A stretch of DNA of 64,000 nucleotides from Streptomyces sp. TSRI0281 (lineage in GTDB: Bacteria > Actinomycetota > Actinomycetes > Streptomycetales > Streptomycetaceae), in assembly GCF_001905125.1 (NCBI RefSeq), contig NZ_LWLE01000019.1, positions 20,386 to 84,385 of the forward strand, given 5' to 3'. Within the stretch, counting starts at the first letter, position 1. Each line of letters starts with the position of its first letter. Positions 44,737 through 53,485 of this stretch are shown piece after piece. The translations under genes were made by a program, and so were the position numbers. Below the pieces are notes generated by a model. The model saw only the letters and a list, made by a program, of their open reading frames with translations. It had not been told where the DNA came from and did no database searches.

Positions 44737-45375
44737 TCATTTGCGGGCAAGTGTCACCTCGGTGTCACCGGGCCAGTCCCAGAAGACACCTTCGGGGGAT
44801 CGCTCCGTCAGCAGTTCTCGCACCTCGTCGGCGAATTGTTCCAGGCGGTCGCCGAACAGGTGCGGTGCGGAATAGGACATGGAGAAGTAGCCGGACAACA
44901 CACTCTCGGCGTCCCGCACGAGGTCGGGGATGCCGGGGGCGAAGATCACCCGTGGCGTGCCGAACCGGGTGCGGGCAAGGGCCTCCTGGACGCCCGGGGC
45001 TTGAACCCGCATGGCGCCCTGACCCGCCCGCCTCGTTGATCCGAGGTAATTCTGCACCAGCCCTCTGATCTCGTCATGCGGAATCCGCGGTGGTCCGGGG
45101 GCGACAGGGCGGCCCGCCCTCCGGTCGTGTGCACGACAAGGGCCGGGGCGCCGCCCGGCTCCAACATGTCGTATACCAACTCGGCCACTCGTGCTCTGTG
45201 CGTCCAGTGGAACGACTGACCGAACGTGACCAGCCGGTATGGCCCGGGCGCCACGGTGGGAAGGTCCTCGGCCGGGCCCGGAAGCGCGGGGCGCGGTACC
45301 GGCGCGGAGCCCTTCGGCCGCCACCCGGACGGCCTCGACCGGGTCACCCCGACCGAACGCGGTCGGCCTGAGCAA
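44737..45375 (-). pseudogene. Frameshifted SAM-dependent methyltransferase
   Basis: Pieces of a class I methyltransferase lie in two frames: PVEAVRVAAEGLRAG, then (other frame) AEDLPTVAPGPYRLVTFGQS and FHWTHRARVAELVYDMLEPG, then back to the first frame for PHDEIRGLVQNYLGSTRRAG, SVLSGYFSMSYSAPHLFGDR and EGVFWDWPGDTEVTLARK. The N-terminal SAM-binding GxGxG region is missing. At least two frameshifts make it non-functional as read. The C-terminal 60 residues are intact and well conserved in type. Confidence 0.65.
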
Positions 45376-45387
45376 GCAGCAGGGTGC

Positions 45388-45555
45388 TCAGTTGTCGGCG
45401 AGAGGGGTGTGCCCTTCGGACCAGTCGTTCACCCAACCGCACCCGGGGCAGGCGTATCTGCCGTCGAGTCCTGCGATCTGGGTGCCGCACTGGGCGCACC
45501 CGATGTAGGTGATCTCTGGTGGCCGGTAGGCCGCCGGGGGTTTCTGCTCTGCCAT
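45388..45555 (-). CDS. Small zinc-ribbon protein
   Basis: A 55-residue protein with a CAQCGTQIAGLDGRYACPGC motif: two CxxC pairs 12 residues apart, enough for one zinc. ATG 45555 starts MAEQKPPAAYRPPEIT. It overlaps out of frame with another zinc-ribbon frame starting upstream at 45677, which suggests either translational coupling or a split of one ancestral two-ribbon gene. The role is unknown. Confidence 0.55.
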   Translation of the reverse strand: MAEQKPPAAYRPPEITYIGCAQCGTQIAGLDGRYACPGCGWVNDWSEGHTPLADN

Positions 45556-45677
45556 GGAACGGAGCGTACCGCTGGGAGCATCGGTGTAATCCCGGATGCC
45601 CAGCCGCACTGGTTGTTGCACACCCAGGACCCGTCGCTTCCCTGGGTCGCGCCGGCTCCGCACGATGGGCAGTTCAC
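45429..45677 (-). CDS. Zinc-ribbon peptide overlapping the next frame
   Basis: GTG 45677, with GAGGGAG upstream, opens an 82-residue frame starting VNCPSCGAGATQGSDGSWVC and NNQCGWASG: a CPSC pair and a CNNQC pair that could bind zinc. The last 45 residues overlap the 45388-45555 gene out of frame and look like run-on sequence, so the original stop was probably lost by a frameshift near 45560. If one base is restored the two ribbons could have been a single protein. Confidence 0.4.
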   Translation of the reverse strand: MNCPSCGAGATQGSDGSWVCNNQCGWASGITPMLPAVRSVPWQSRNPRRPTGHQRSPTSGAPSAAPRSQDSTADTPAPGAVG

Positions 45678-45689
45678 TGGGGTCTCCCT

Positions 45690-46330
45690 CAGCCGGCGCT
45701 CGTGGTGGAAAGCATCCTGGGTGCAGAGCCTCGTGAACAGAGGCCGCAAGCGCGGCACCACGACTGGTTCAGCCTCAGCCGGGTACCGGCGATCACGAGG
45801 AGCGCCGGGACGGCTCCTGTCGCCGAAGGAGTCGGGTACCGCGAGGAGGGCTGGGCAGCTTCCCCGGCCGTTCCTCCGAAGCCCCCCGTGATCCGGGCAG
45901 CTCCCCGAGGCAGCCTCCTCGCCGCCTGAGGGCCTCGCGATCGCCGTCCGGCCGACCGCACAAGCGGGTGAATCCTGGAGCAGATCTCGGCAGCGAGGTG
46001 TCGGTGAGGCGAAATTCCAGAGGCCGGTCGCTTACTGACCGGCCGTCATGATCACGATGAATTCGATCGAGACAGAAAGGAGACGGTCAGTTCTTTTCGA
46101 TTTCGATCACGCCTCATATCCTGCGAGTCGGTTATGTGTTCGGAATCGCTACCTGATCCGCTTTTCGTGTCCCGTTCCGGGTACACATATCGGATTACGG
46201 CATGAGTGCGTGGCGAAGGCGTGTTCGTCCCGGCTAGTGTCCCGTCTTGGAGGGGGCCTGGGCCGAGCTTGCGAACCTGGGAACCAAGCCCCCTTTTCAG
46301 CATTCCGACCGGCACAACATCCCTTGGGGG
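45690..46330. other. No supportable gene
   Basis: About 640 bases. Frames on both strands are short and lack ribosome sites. From 46040 to 46210 the DNA is AT-richer than its surroundings (TTCTTTTCGATTTCGATCAC), a composition that suggests promoter DNA or recently acquired sequence. Confidence 0.3.
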
Positions 46331-46337
46331 GTACCTC

Positions 46338-46688
46338 ATGCCTTTTCGATATGCGTTCCGCGGCGCCGCAGCGTCATGGAGTGCTGATGACGGTAGCGGT
46401 GGGAGGGTGCGTTTCGCACGGCTCCGTGCCTGCGCTGTCACGGTCCATCTCGTTGGCGTATTCGCGCTGCTGGGCCTCTCCATGGGCCCTGCGGGCCCGC
46501 GCCCGTGCAGGGGTGTGCGGTATGGGTGCTGCGGGAGTGGCCGCATGGGCGTGCCGGGGCTCGCGGTTCTCCTGGCTGTGGGCCCGCGTGGACTGACTGC
46601 CGTGTCAAAGGCCGCGCGCGCATGGGTGCCAAGGGTGCGTGACACCCGTTTCGCGGACCGGAATACGCCCCGCTTCACAGTGGAGTAA
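46338..46688 (+). CDS. Hypothetical small protein, doubtful
   Basis: A 116-residue frame (MPFRYAFRGAAASWSADDGS) with a hydrophobic stretch AVTVHLVGVFALLGLSM near residue 33. GGGGGGTACCTC precedes the ATG. Most of the frame is rich in G and R codons of shadow type, and an opposing frame of similar length exists, so this is uncertain. Confidence 0.25.
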   Translation: MPFRYAFRGAAASWSADDGSGGRVRFARLRACAVTVHLVGVFALLGLSMGPAGPRPCRGVRYGCCGSGRMGVPGLAVLLAVGPRGLTAVSKAARAWVPRVRDTRFADRNTPRFTVE

Positions 46689-46755
46689 TCGGACCACATA
46701 GCCGTCTCCCCCGTGATGCCGGGGAAACTGCAGGGGCAGTGCGAGGAGGAATGAC

Positions 46756-47829
46756 ATGCCGGGAGACGACGCGAAGCGGACCTGTGGCTTCTGCGGCGCC
46801 GCGTTGCCCGAACCGAGCGGCCCCGGGCGCCGGCGCGCCTACTGCGACGCCGGCCACCGGCGCCAGGCTCAGCGCCGCAGGGAGCGCGAACGGCCGTCGG
46901 CAGGGGAGGACAGGCAGTCGCTCGGCCAGGAGATCGCCGCGGAACTGCACAGACTGACAGGCGCGTTGCTGGAGGCCACCTACGCGGGTGAGGGCCTGAG
47001 CGAACTCGTGCAGCGCGCCCGGGCGGTGCAGACCGAGATCGACTGTTTCCTCGCGGCGGAGGTGCGGGCCGGCCGGGCCCGGGGAGCACGCTGGGACGAC
47101 GTCGGCCGAGCGGTGAATGTGACGGCGGAGACAGCCCGGTCGAAATGGCACGCGGACCGTGTCCGGCGGCAGCTGGATCACCGGGCACTCGCGCAACGCG
47201 CCGCACCTCTCCCTGCCCCACGCACGGTGGCCTCCCTCCAGCAGGGCATGGCGATGAACCCCACCGCTGAACCGGGACCGGGCGCCCCGGTGACCGCCCG
47301 CCTGCGACTGGCCGCAGCCCTGTCACAGGCGCAGCGGGAGAGCGGGTTCAGCATCCGCAGGATCGCCGACCTCACCATGCTTTCCCCTTCGTTCATCTCC
47401 CGGGTCCTGTCGGGGGAACGGCTGCCGTCCTGGGACCTGGTGTGCCACCTGTGCACGATCGTGGGCCAGGAACCGCGGGAGCTGCGTCTGCTGTGCGAGG
47501 TCGCCCACGGCATCACGAAGCAGGCCCGACAGACGGTGACCGAGTACATCGCCTCGCTGAAGGCCGCGCTCCGCGGGCTGCATCTGGCCGCGGCGCGCCC
47601 TTCGCCCGAACAGATCCACCGGCGCAGCAACGGGCGGGTGCCGGTGTGGCTCGTCGCCCAGGTCCTGGACGGGGAGGCGGTGCCGGAGTGGGAGATCCTC
47701 GGCGCCATCGTCACCGCGCTGGGCGGTCAGGCAGCGGACTTCAAACCGTTGTGGGAGGCGATTCATTACAGCGTCCTCATGGCGGACGACCCGCGCGGCA
47801 CTGACCTGATCACTGATCCGACAACTTGA
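46756..47829 (+). CDS. XRE-family regulator with N-terminal zinc finger
   Basis: A 357-residue regulator. An N-terminal cysteine-rich zinc finger (CGFCGAALPEPSG, then YCDAGHRRQAQRRRER) is followed by a sigma-like helix-turn-helix (RWDDVGRAVNVTAETARSKW, about 115-134) and an XRE-type helix-turn-helix (SIRRIADLTMLSPSFISRVL, about 198-217) with GERLPSWDLVCHLCTIVG. Two different DNA-binding folds in one protein are unusual. ATG 46756 follows GAGGAGGAATGAC. A small sigma-like protein is encoded 14 bases downstream and probably functions with it. Confidence 0.75.
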   Translation: MPGDDAKRTCGFCGAALPEPSGPGRRRAYCDAGHRRQAQRRRERERPSAGEDRQSLGQEIAAELHRLTGALLEATYAGEGLSELVQRARAVQTEIDCFLAAEVRAGRARGARWDDVGRAVNVTAETARSKWHADRVRRQLDHRALAQRAAPLPAPRTVASLQQGMAMNPTAEPGPGAPVTARLRLAAALSQAQRESGFSIRRIADLTMLSPSFISRVLSGERLPSWDLVCHLCTIVGQEPRELRLLCEVAHGITKQARQTVTEYIASLKAALRGLHLAAARPSPEQIHRRSNGRVPVWLVAQVLDGEAVPEWEILGAIVTALGGQAADFKPLWEAIHYSVLMADDPRGTDLITDPTT

Positions 47830-47843
47830 CGGCGGTGCAGCCG

Positions 47844-48335
47844 ATGACGGCAACACGGTTACCTCATTCTCCACGACTCGGCAGCATGCCGGTCCGGGTC
47901 GCGGACGGCAGGACCGCTCTGGTCGCCTTCCACGCGTTCCGGACCCTGTACCGGGAGGGATATCTCGCGTACGCCACGGCGAGACTCGGGGCGGACGGTG
48001 CCGCCGAGCAGGCGGTCGAGGACACGCTCACCGCGCTCGCGGTGCGCTGGTCCATAACCCTGGGCTGCCCGCATCCGGCCGCGGTCGCCTGGCGGTTGCT
48101 CTCGGAGAGCGTGGATCACATCGCCGGGGCCACCGGTGCGGCGTGTTCCTGCCGCCGACGCTGCGTGAGCGACGCGTTCGTGCTGCGTGGCCACCTGCGG
48201 ATGGAGACCACCAGGGCGGCGGAGCTCATGGGGCTGACGCACGGAGAGTTCCTCGTAGCCCTGCACACCGCCGGGGACGACGGCCCCGGCTCCTGTTCCT
48301 GCGGTGCGCCACCGCTGCGGCGCACCGGAGTCTGA
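47844..48335 (+). CDS. Hypothetical protein with sigma-region-2-like helices
   Basis: A 163-residue protein. The part FHAFRTLYREGYLAYATARL with GAAEQAVEDTLTALAVRW resembles sigma-70 region 2, and HLRMETTRAAELMGLTHGEF resembles a region-4 helix-turn-helix, but the fit is loose and cysteines (ACSCRRRC, SCSCG) are frequent. It may be an atypical ECF-like or accessory regulator. The frame also opens at TTG 47826. It is read from the same strand right after the zinc-finger XRE protein and probably shares its transcript. Confidence 0.5.
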   Translation: MTATRLPHSPRLGSMPVRVADGRTALVAFHAFRTLYREGYLAYATARLGADGAAEQAVEDTLTALAVRWSITLGCPHPAAVAWRLLSESVDHIAGATGAACSCRRRCVSDAFVLRGHLRMETTRAAELMGLTHGEFLVALHTAGDDGPGSCSCGAPPLRRTGV

Positions 48336-48490
48336 AACACGCGCCGCTCACCGCTCCCCCGTGCACCCGCACGCTGGGCGAGCACCTTCGTCAGCCCTTC
48401 GTGGTCTCGTGCCACCGCTGAAATTTCACTACGCTTTCCCCTTCCGGGCGCGCCGACCGGGGTGCGCCGCGCAGTCATCCAGGGGATGCG

Positions 48491-49312
48491 ATGCAGGCTG
48501 AGAACCGACTTCCGTACGGGGCGGATGTGCGGACACCGAGCGTCGCTCGGATGTACGACCACCTACTGGACGGCAAGGACAACTTCGCGGCCGACCGTGA
48601 CGCGTGCGACGACCTCTTACGCCAGGTGCCGAGCATGAAGGTGCTCGCGCTGAACAATCGCGCGTTCCTGCGGCGGGTGGTGCGTGTCATCGCCAAGGAC
48701 TACGGCATCCGCCAGTTCATCGATCATGGGTCCGGTCTCCCCACGCAGGACAATGTGCACGAGATCGCGCAGCGCGTCACGCCCGCCTCGCGGGTCGTGT
48801 ACGTCGATACCGATCCGATCGTGCGGACCGTGGGCGGTGCCTTGCTGGGAACCAATGAGCGGACCGCGGTGCTGCAGGCCGACATGCGGAACACGGAGGC
48901 GATCTTCGAGAGCGAGCCGGTGACGCGGCTGATCGACTTCGGTGAGCCGGTCGCCGCGCTTTTCGTCTCGGTCCTGCACTGCATCCCCGACAGGGACCGG
49001 CCGCTGGAACTCATCCGCAGGGTGAAGAGCCGACTGGCGAGCGGCAGCATCATGGTCATCTGCCAGCTGGTCAGCGAAAGCCCGGAGATCCGTGACGGAG
49101 TCTCGGAGTTCATGGACCGCGAGACCCATGGGAACTGGGGCCGAGTGAGGACGCGGGCCGATGTCGACGCGTACTTCCGGGAGAACGAAATCGACGTTCT
49201 GGAGCCCGGACTCGTGGAAGTTTCCCGGTGGCGGCCGGCCGCCACCGCGGATGCCCCGCCGCAGAGCAGTTTCGAGTGGGAGGAGTTCGGCGGGGCAGGG
49301 TTGGTCCGCTGA
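48491..49312 (+). CDS. DUF574 SAM-dependent methyltransferase
   Basis: A 273-residue protein of the DUF574 family (Methyltransf_19), abundant in Streptomyces. Typical features: PSVARMYDHLLDGKDNFAAD near residue 17, QFIDHGSGLPTQDNVHEIAQ (SAM-binding loop), VVYVDTDPIVR, and FSVLHCIPD-like segment ALFVSVLHCIPDRDRP. Members are often next to XRE/DUF397 genes, as here. The substrate is unknown. ATG 48491 is in the usual position for the family. It is followed 15 bases later by the convergent XRE-DUF5753 gene. Confidence 0.9.
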   Translation: MQAENRLPYGADVRTPSVARMYDHLLDGKDNFAADRDACDDLLRQVPSMKVLALNNRAFLRRVVRVIAKDYGIRQFIDHGSGLPTQDNVHEIAQRVTPASRVVYVDTDPIVRTVGGALLGTNERTAVLQADMRNTEAIFESEPVTRLIDFGEPVAALFVSVLHCIPDRDRPLELIRRVKSRLASGSIMVICQLVSESPEIRDGVSEFMDRETHGNWGRVRTRADVDAYFRENEIDVLEPGLVEVSRWRPAATADAPPQSSFEWEEFGGAGLVR

Positions 49313-49327
49313 CCTCCCCGAGGGTGT

Positions 49328-50260
49328 TCAGGACCGGGTGACGGCCAGCTCGTCGAGCCGGTCCTCCAGCTGGGTGAGGGTCTGCTCGGCGGGGTAGGAC
49401 ATGCAGGAGAGGCTGAAGATCCGCGACTGGTACCGCTCGGCCTCACCCTCGCCCTCGACGCACCGGGCGCTCTCGCTCTGCTCAAGGTAGACGAAGTCGG
49501 ACAACAGTCTGTCGGCGAACCGCAGATGCACGATCGGGTGTCCCACGGCCCCGGTCATCCCCATGGACAACGGGGCGATGTGTAGACCGATGCGGTGCCG
49601 CAGGTCGCTCTTGAGCAGAGCAACCAGGTGCTCGATCTGCCGGTACATCACTCCGGGGCTGCCTACCGGGCGCCGCAGCACGTCCTCGTCCATGACCGCC
49701 ACCAGCGCGGGCGGGTCCTGATCACGCAGGAACATCTTCAGCCTGGTGACCCGGGCCGCGGCGCGATCCTCGATCTCCCTCTGCGACGCGTCGGGGAAAC
49801 CGGCACGCATCACCAGCTGGGCGTACTCGGGTGTCTGCAACCAGCCCGGAACCAGCTGCGGTTCGTAGGACATGATCCGCTGCGCCGCCGGCTCCAGTGC
49901 GAGCAGCGGCTGCACCCAGCGGGCGATGGAGCCGCCGAACGGCTCCCAGACGTCAGGGCGCTCTCCCTGCGCCGCGATGGACAGCGCATGGGAGAACTCC
50001 CGCTGATCGGTGATCCCGCACAGCCCGAGCAGTGCGGTGGCATGACGGCCCGCGTGTTCCGTGCGCTCGCCCCTCTCCAGCCGGCTCACCGTCGGGGCCG
50101 ACGTGCCGATCTGCCTGGCCGCGTACTTTCCGGTGAGGTTGGCGTTGATGCGGCACCGCCTGAGGTGTTCACCCAGGGCTCTGCGATGAGCCGCCGCACC
50201 CAGGTGAGGGCGCGGTGCGAATCCGCGTATGGAAAGGGTCTCCGCGTGCTGGCCGGTCAT
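49328..50260 (-). CDS. XRE-family regulator with DUF5753
   Basis: A 310-residue regulator. The N-terminal helix-turn-helix (ALGEHLRRCRINANLTGKYA, then GTSAPTVSRLERGERT) is followed by the DUF5753 domain (YEPQLVPGWLQTPEYAQLVM, then FLRDQDPPALVAVMDEDVLR and HIAPLSMGMTGAVGHPIVHL). Such proteins pair with DUF397 partners in a signalling or toxin-antitoxin-like module that controls development in Streptomyces. ATG 50260 is chosen because the longer frame overlaps non-coding DNA. Its DUF397 partner lies upstream on the same strand, the reverse of the more common order. Confidence 0.9.
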   Translation of the reverse strand: MTGQHAETLSIRGFAPRPHLGAAAHRRALGEHLRRCRINANLTGKYAARQIGTSAPTVSRLERGERTEHAGRHATALLGLCGITDQREFSHALSIAAQGERPDVWEPFGGSIARWVQPLLALEPAAQRIMSYEPQLVPGWLQTPEYAQLVMRAGFPDASQREIEDRAAARVTRLKMFLRDQDPPALVAVMDEDVLRRPVGSPGVMYRQIEHLVALLKSDLRHRIGLHIAPLSMGMTGAVGHPIVHLRFADRLLSDFVYLEQSESARCVEGEGEAERYQSRIFSLSCMSYPAEQTLTQLEDRLDELAVTRS

Positions 50261-50352
50261 GGCGATACCTCCCCGGGCACCGATCACTGGGGCGCCAGTA
50301 TGGCAGTGCCGGCCCCGGGGAATCACCCATTGGCCATTACTTGACGCCCCGT

Positions 50353-50583
50353 CTAGAGGGCGAAGTCGAAATCACCGTCCTTCACGCCGAGGAGAAACGC
50401 CTGCATCTCCGCAGGCGTGTAGACCAGGGCGGGCCCCGCCGGGAAACGGGAGTTCCTCATCGCGATTTCTCCCCCCTCCAGACGGGCTACTTCTACACAG
50501 TTCCCTCCGGCATTGCTCCGGACGCTCTTGTGCCACACCACGCCCAGGATCGCTTCCGCACTCACACCGTTGACCTGCTTCAT
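50353..50583 (-). CDS. DUF397-domain protein
   Basis: A 76-residue DUF397 protein. Recognisable parts are WHKSVRSNAGGNCVEVARLE (usually WxKSSYSxxxxxCVEVA), FPAGPALVYTPAEMQAFLLG and the end VKDGDFDFAL. DUF397 proteins are partners of XRE-DUF5753 regulators. Here it precedes its partner on the transcript with a 92-base gap. ATG 50583 starts MKQVNGVSAEAILGV. Confidence 0.85.
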   Translation of the reverse strand: MKQVNGVSAEAILGVVWHKSVRSNAGGNCVEVARLEGGEIAMRNSRFPAGPALVYTPAEMQAFLLGVKDGDFDFAL

Positions 50584-50764
50584 CGCGCTCACTCCAGTTC
50601 CTTTATCCGCCCCGCCACAAACGCTCCCCGTCTCCGAAAGGGAAAATGCGTGCGACCGGGCGTGCTGAAATTTCAGCTGTACATGCAGAACGAGCATCAC
50701 GGCGCCAGGTAGCGGGACAAAATGCGGAGAGCGTGCCGCACACGCTCACGACGGGGAGGCACCC

Positions 50765-51271
50765 ATGCCGCAGACGCACAACCAGCAGCGCACCGCACAG
50801 ATCCGCGACCCCGACAGCAGGAGCCGCGGCCCACAGGACCTGACCGCCCACCTCAGCCTCGGGGCGCCCCCGTTCGCCGCGTACCGGATCGGGGAAACAA
50901 CGTCCTGTCTCCGGGACGCCAGAAGATTCACTTCCGACGTCCTACGCCGCTGGGGCCTCGAAGCGGTACGCGAAGACGCCGTGCAGGTCGCCTCCGAACT
51001 CGTCGCCAACGCAGTGCGCCATGGCCGCCGCACTCCCCCGCCCGGAGCGAGTACTCCCGTCGTCTGGCTCGCCCTCACCCGACGCCCGCACACCCTGCTC
51101 TGCGTCGTCTACGACCCCAGCGACCACCGCCCACGCCTCATGCCGCCCGCTCCCCTGGCCGAACATCACCGCGGGCTACCGATCGTCAACGCCCTCAGCG
51201 ACGACTGGGGCTGGAAACCCGCAGGTGAATCCGGCAAAGCCGTGTGGGCCCGGCTGTCCCTGCCCACCTGA
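50765..51271 (+). CDS. RsbW-like ATP-binding protein (HATPase)
   Basis: A 168-residue protein with a Bergerat ATP-binding fold: the N box is VASELVANAVRHGR (about residues 78-91), the G1-type segment is VVYDPSDHRPRL, and G2 is HHRGLPIVNALSDDWGW. It is of the HATPase_c_2 type found in anti-sigma-factor kinases and in stand-alone regulators that accompany XRE-DUF397 modules. ATG 50765 follows GGGGAGGCACCC. It is divergent from the DUF397 gene and probably part of the same regulatory group. Confidence 0.85.
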   Translation: MPQTHNQQRTAQIRDPDSRSRGPQDLTAHLSLGAPPFAAYRIGETTSCLRDARRFTSDVLRRWGLEAVREDAVQVASELVANAVRHGRRTPPPGASTPVVWLALTRRPHTLLCVVYDPSDHRPRLMPPAPLAEHHRGLPIVNALSDDWGWKPAGESGKAVWARLSLPT

Positions 51272-51507
51272 GCAGGGGCGGAAGAAACAACCAGGGCATC
51301 TCCGGCCCACCACCCGTGCCGCCTGGCAGTTGGCACGCCCGATAACTCTCATGACCTCGCGACGGAGTCGGCCGCACCAAGATCTCGGCGCCGATGTAGC
51401 CCAAAGCCCCTGGCCAAGAGCTGTCCCGTAAACGTCGGCCGGGTCACGACCGGTGTGAACGGGATACCCGCGAGACTCCGGCAGCGCAACTGTGGCAGCC
51501 TGCGGAC

Positions 51508-51837
51508 ATGCCATGGGAGCTGCGAGAACATGCAGGCCGTTACTACGCCGTCCTGTTCCACTACGCCTTGCCTGACGACGCCTGGTCCGTGGAGCTCAGC
51601 GAGGCCAGGGGGGCCGAGAACCCCGACGCCGTGGTGACCCACCTGCCCGGCGCTGCTGTCCTGAGGGCGCTCGTCCCGGATGAGGACCCGAATCTGGAAC
51701 CGACCGTCCGGATCCACAGCCCCGACGAGCACGTCGTCCCCTACGAGATCATGCGGTGGTTCATGGAGCAGGTGGCCGACCAGGTCGAACGCTGCCGTAT
51801 CGCCTTCGAGCGGGGAAGGCCTGAAGCAGTGGAATAA
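51508..51837 (+). CDS. Hypothetical protein
   Basis: A 109-residue acidic protein (MPWELREHAGRYYAVLFHYA, then IHSPDEHVVPYEIMRWFMEQ). No signal, membrane segment or known motif. It is likely a real gene by composition and stands alone. Bases 51272-51507 hold nothing supportable. Confidence 0.6.
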   Translation: MPWELREHAGRYYAVLFHYALPDDAWSVELSEARGAENPDAVVTHLPGAAVLRALVPDEDPNLEPTVRIHSPDEHVVPYEIMRWFMEQVADQVERCRIAFERGRPEAVE

Positions 51838-51939
51838 TCACGCGGTGACCGGCGTGATCACGACCGCCATGCTGATTGCGGACGGCACGCGGGTGCCCAC
51901 TCGTCACACCTGTGGCAGCGGAAGGAGCGCCCGCGGAAG

Positions 51940-52099
51940 GTGCACGCCACCCCTGACCCACACCCCGAGACGGCACGCCGCCTCCTGCCCACGGGGCCAA
52001 ACCCGCAGACCATGGGCCACGAGGCGGCGGGCGTCGTCGACGAACTCGGCGAGGGCACCCAGGACGTGGTCGTCGGCGATCGTGTGTCTGGATCAGCAG
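51940..52099 (+). pseudogene. N-terminal fragment of a zinc-type alcohol dehydrogenase
   Basis: The frame reads TMGHEAAGVVDELGEGTQDV followed by VVGDRVSGSA, the GHE motif and following GDRV signature of medium-chain alcohol dehydrogenases. Only this part of the N-terminal domain remains; it is cut by the convergent M55 peptidase gene. It is a relic without start or cofactor-binding domain. Confidence 0.6.
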
Positions 52100-52926
52100 T
52101 AGGGCCCTTGATTGGTGAGCGCGGTCGCCACGCGGGTCCACACGCTGAACAGCCGGTAGAGGTCGGGCAGAGTGCCGTCGGCCTGGATCGTGCGGCTGTC
52201 GACCGAGGTGACGCCGGGGATCCCCAGCAAGGTGGAGGCGACCGAGGTCGACTGCCAGCGGACGGCAAGCGTGGCCGTACGGTGGGCCGTTGCAGCAGCG
52301 TCGGTAGCCCGGCTGGTCAGGCTGTGGGCTGCCGCCTGCTCGATGGCTCGGCGCGCCTCGCCGATCGGGCGTAGTTCGGCGGCGAAGCGATCGTGCGCGT
52401 ACTTCACGGCGACAGTGGTCACTCCGGAATCCCAATCGGTCATCTCGGCGCAGGCGGCGTCGTCGCCGGACAGCATCACGACCGGAACCCCCAGTGCGGT
52501 GGCGGTGGCGTGAGCCAGTCCAATCTCGCCGACAGGCCGCCCGTCCAGCCACATGTCCTCGATCTCGTGCCCCATGAAGCTATGGCTCATCACCCCATGG
52601 GCGCCGGCACGGGCGTGGAAGCCGATACAGATCACCGCGTCGTAGGAATCGTCAAGGCCTTCCAGCATGCCCATGACCTTGGGCCGACCGCGGATCAGGC
52701 GGACGGCAGGATGCAGGGTCTCTGGGAGCAGGTTGCGCATCGGACCGTGTGCATCGTTGACCGTGACCTCGGTGGCTCCAGCTGTCATGGCGCCACGGAC
52801 AGCCGCGTTGACGTCTTCCGTCATCATCACGCGGCCGTTTTCGTAGTCCCTGCCGCCAGGCTGAACATCCTCGGCGTCCACGAGTCCCGTGACGCCCTCC
52901 ATGTCGGCGCTGATGTAGATCCGCAT
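52093..52926 (-). CDS. M55 family D-aminopeptidase, DppA-like
   Basis: A 277-residue zinc peptidase of family M55. Metal and active-site residues are recognisable: MRIYISADMEGVTG (Asp8 and Glu10), VTVNDAHGPMRNLLPE (His near 60), VICIGFHARAGAHGVMSHSF (His near 104 and 115) and RPVGEIGLAHATA (Glu near 133). DppA-type enzymes cleave D-amino-acid di- and tripeptides, recycling cell-wall fragments in the cytoplasm. ATG 52926 has GGGGAGTGGCAGC upstream. No dipeptide transporter is adjacent here. Confidence 0.9.
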   Translation of the reverse strand: MRIYISADMEGVTGLVDAEDVQPGGRDYENGRVMMTEDVNAAVRGAMTAGATEVTVNDAHGPMRNLLPETLHPAVRLIRGRPKVMGMLEGLDDSYDAVICIGFHARAGAHGVMSHSFMGHEIEDMWLDGRPVGEIGLAHATATALGVPVVMLSGDDAACAEMTDWDSGVTTVAVKYAHDRFAAELRPIGEARRAIEQAAAHSLTSRATDAAATAHRTATLAVRWQSTSVASTLLGIPGVTSVDSRTIQADGTLPDLYRLFSVWTRVATALTNQGPYC

Positions 52927-53157
52927 GCTGCCACTCCCCAAGAGATGATCATCTGAAGGACGTAGGAAGCCTAACCGCCCGTTCCTGCCCATGCTTCGAG
53001 CTGCGCCCCGCTCGGGGTCAGGAGCGTCACGGCAGAGGAGCGGCTCGTCCGACATGACCGCACCCAGCACGGCTTCCGCGACCAAGCTGCACCTCGCGGT
53101 CGAGCAGGGGCAGAATCCCCTGCCCCTCGTGATCACCGCCAGGCTATGTTCCCCGCT

Positions 53158-53484
53158 ATGGACCCGCTGACGTTCGACTACGCGAACCTTCATCTCCGTG
53201 TGGACCGGGGGGTGTTCGAGCTGTTCAATCTGGACAGCTCCGAGAGCACGTTCCGGGTTCCCCTGCACTGGCTCGGGATGTTGGTGCACTACAAGAAGCC
53301 GGACAAGCCCGGTGAGTTGTTCTTCGGCGTCGTGCGCGATCCGCATGCCGCGCTCTACGGTACGGACCGGCTCGCTTTCAGGTACCGCTACTCCCCTGCG
53401 GCCCGGGTGCCGCCAGGGGACGAGCCCTTGTTCCGCGCGTACTTCACTCAAGTGGCCATGCTCGCCGACCGGCGAGTTGCCTGA
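53158..53484 (+). CDS. Hypothetical protein, tandem paralogue 1
   Basis: A 108-residue soluble protein. The core FDYANLHLRVDRGVFELFNL, then YGTDRLAFRYRYSPAARVPP and LFRAYFTQVAMLADR, recurs with changes in the next gene (RFDLRVDHGVFELLRP, HQPYFTALPHLSDR), so the two arose by duplication. Family unknown. ATG 53146 would add four residues. The next gene begins two bases after its stop and a membrane protein follows, giving a three-gene operon. Confidence 0.65.
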   Translation: MDPLTFDYANLHLRVDRGVFELFNLDSSESTFRVPLHWLGMLVHYKKPDKPGELFFGVVRDPHAALYGTDRLAFRYRYSPAARVPPGDEPLFRAYFTQVAMLADRRVA

Positions 53485-53485
53485 C

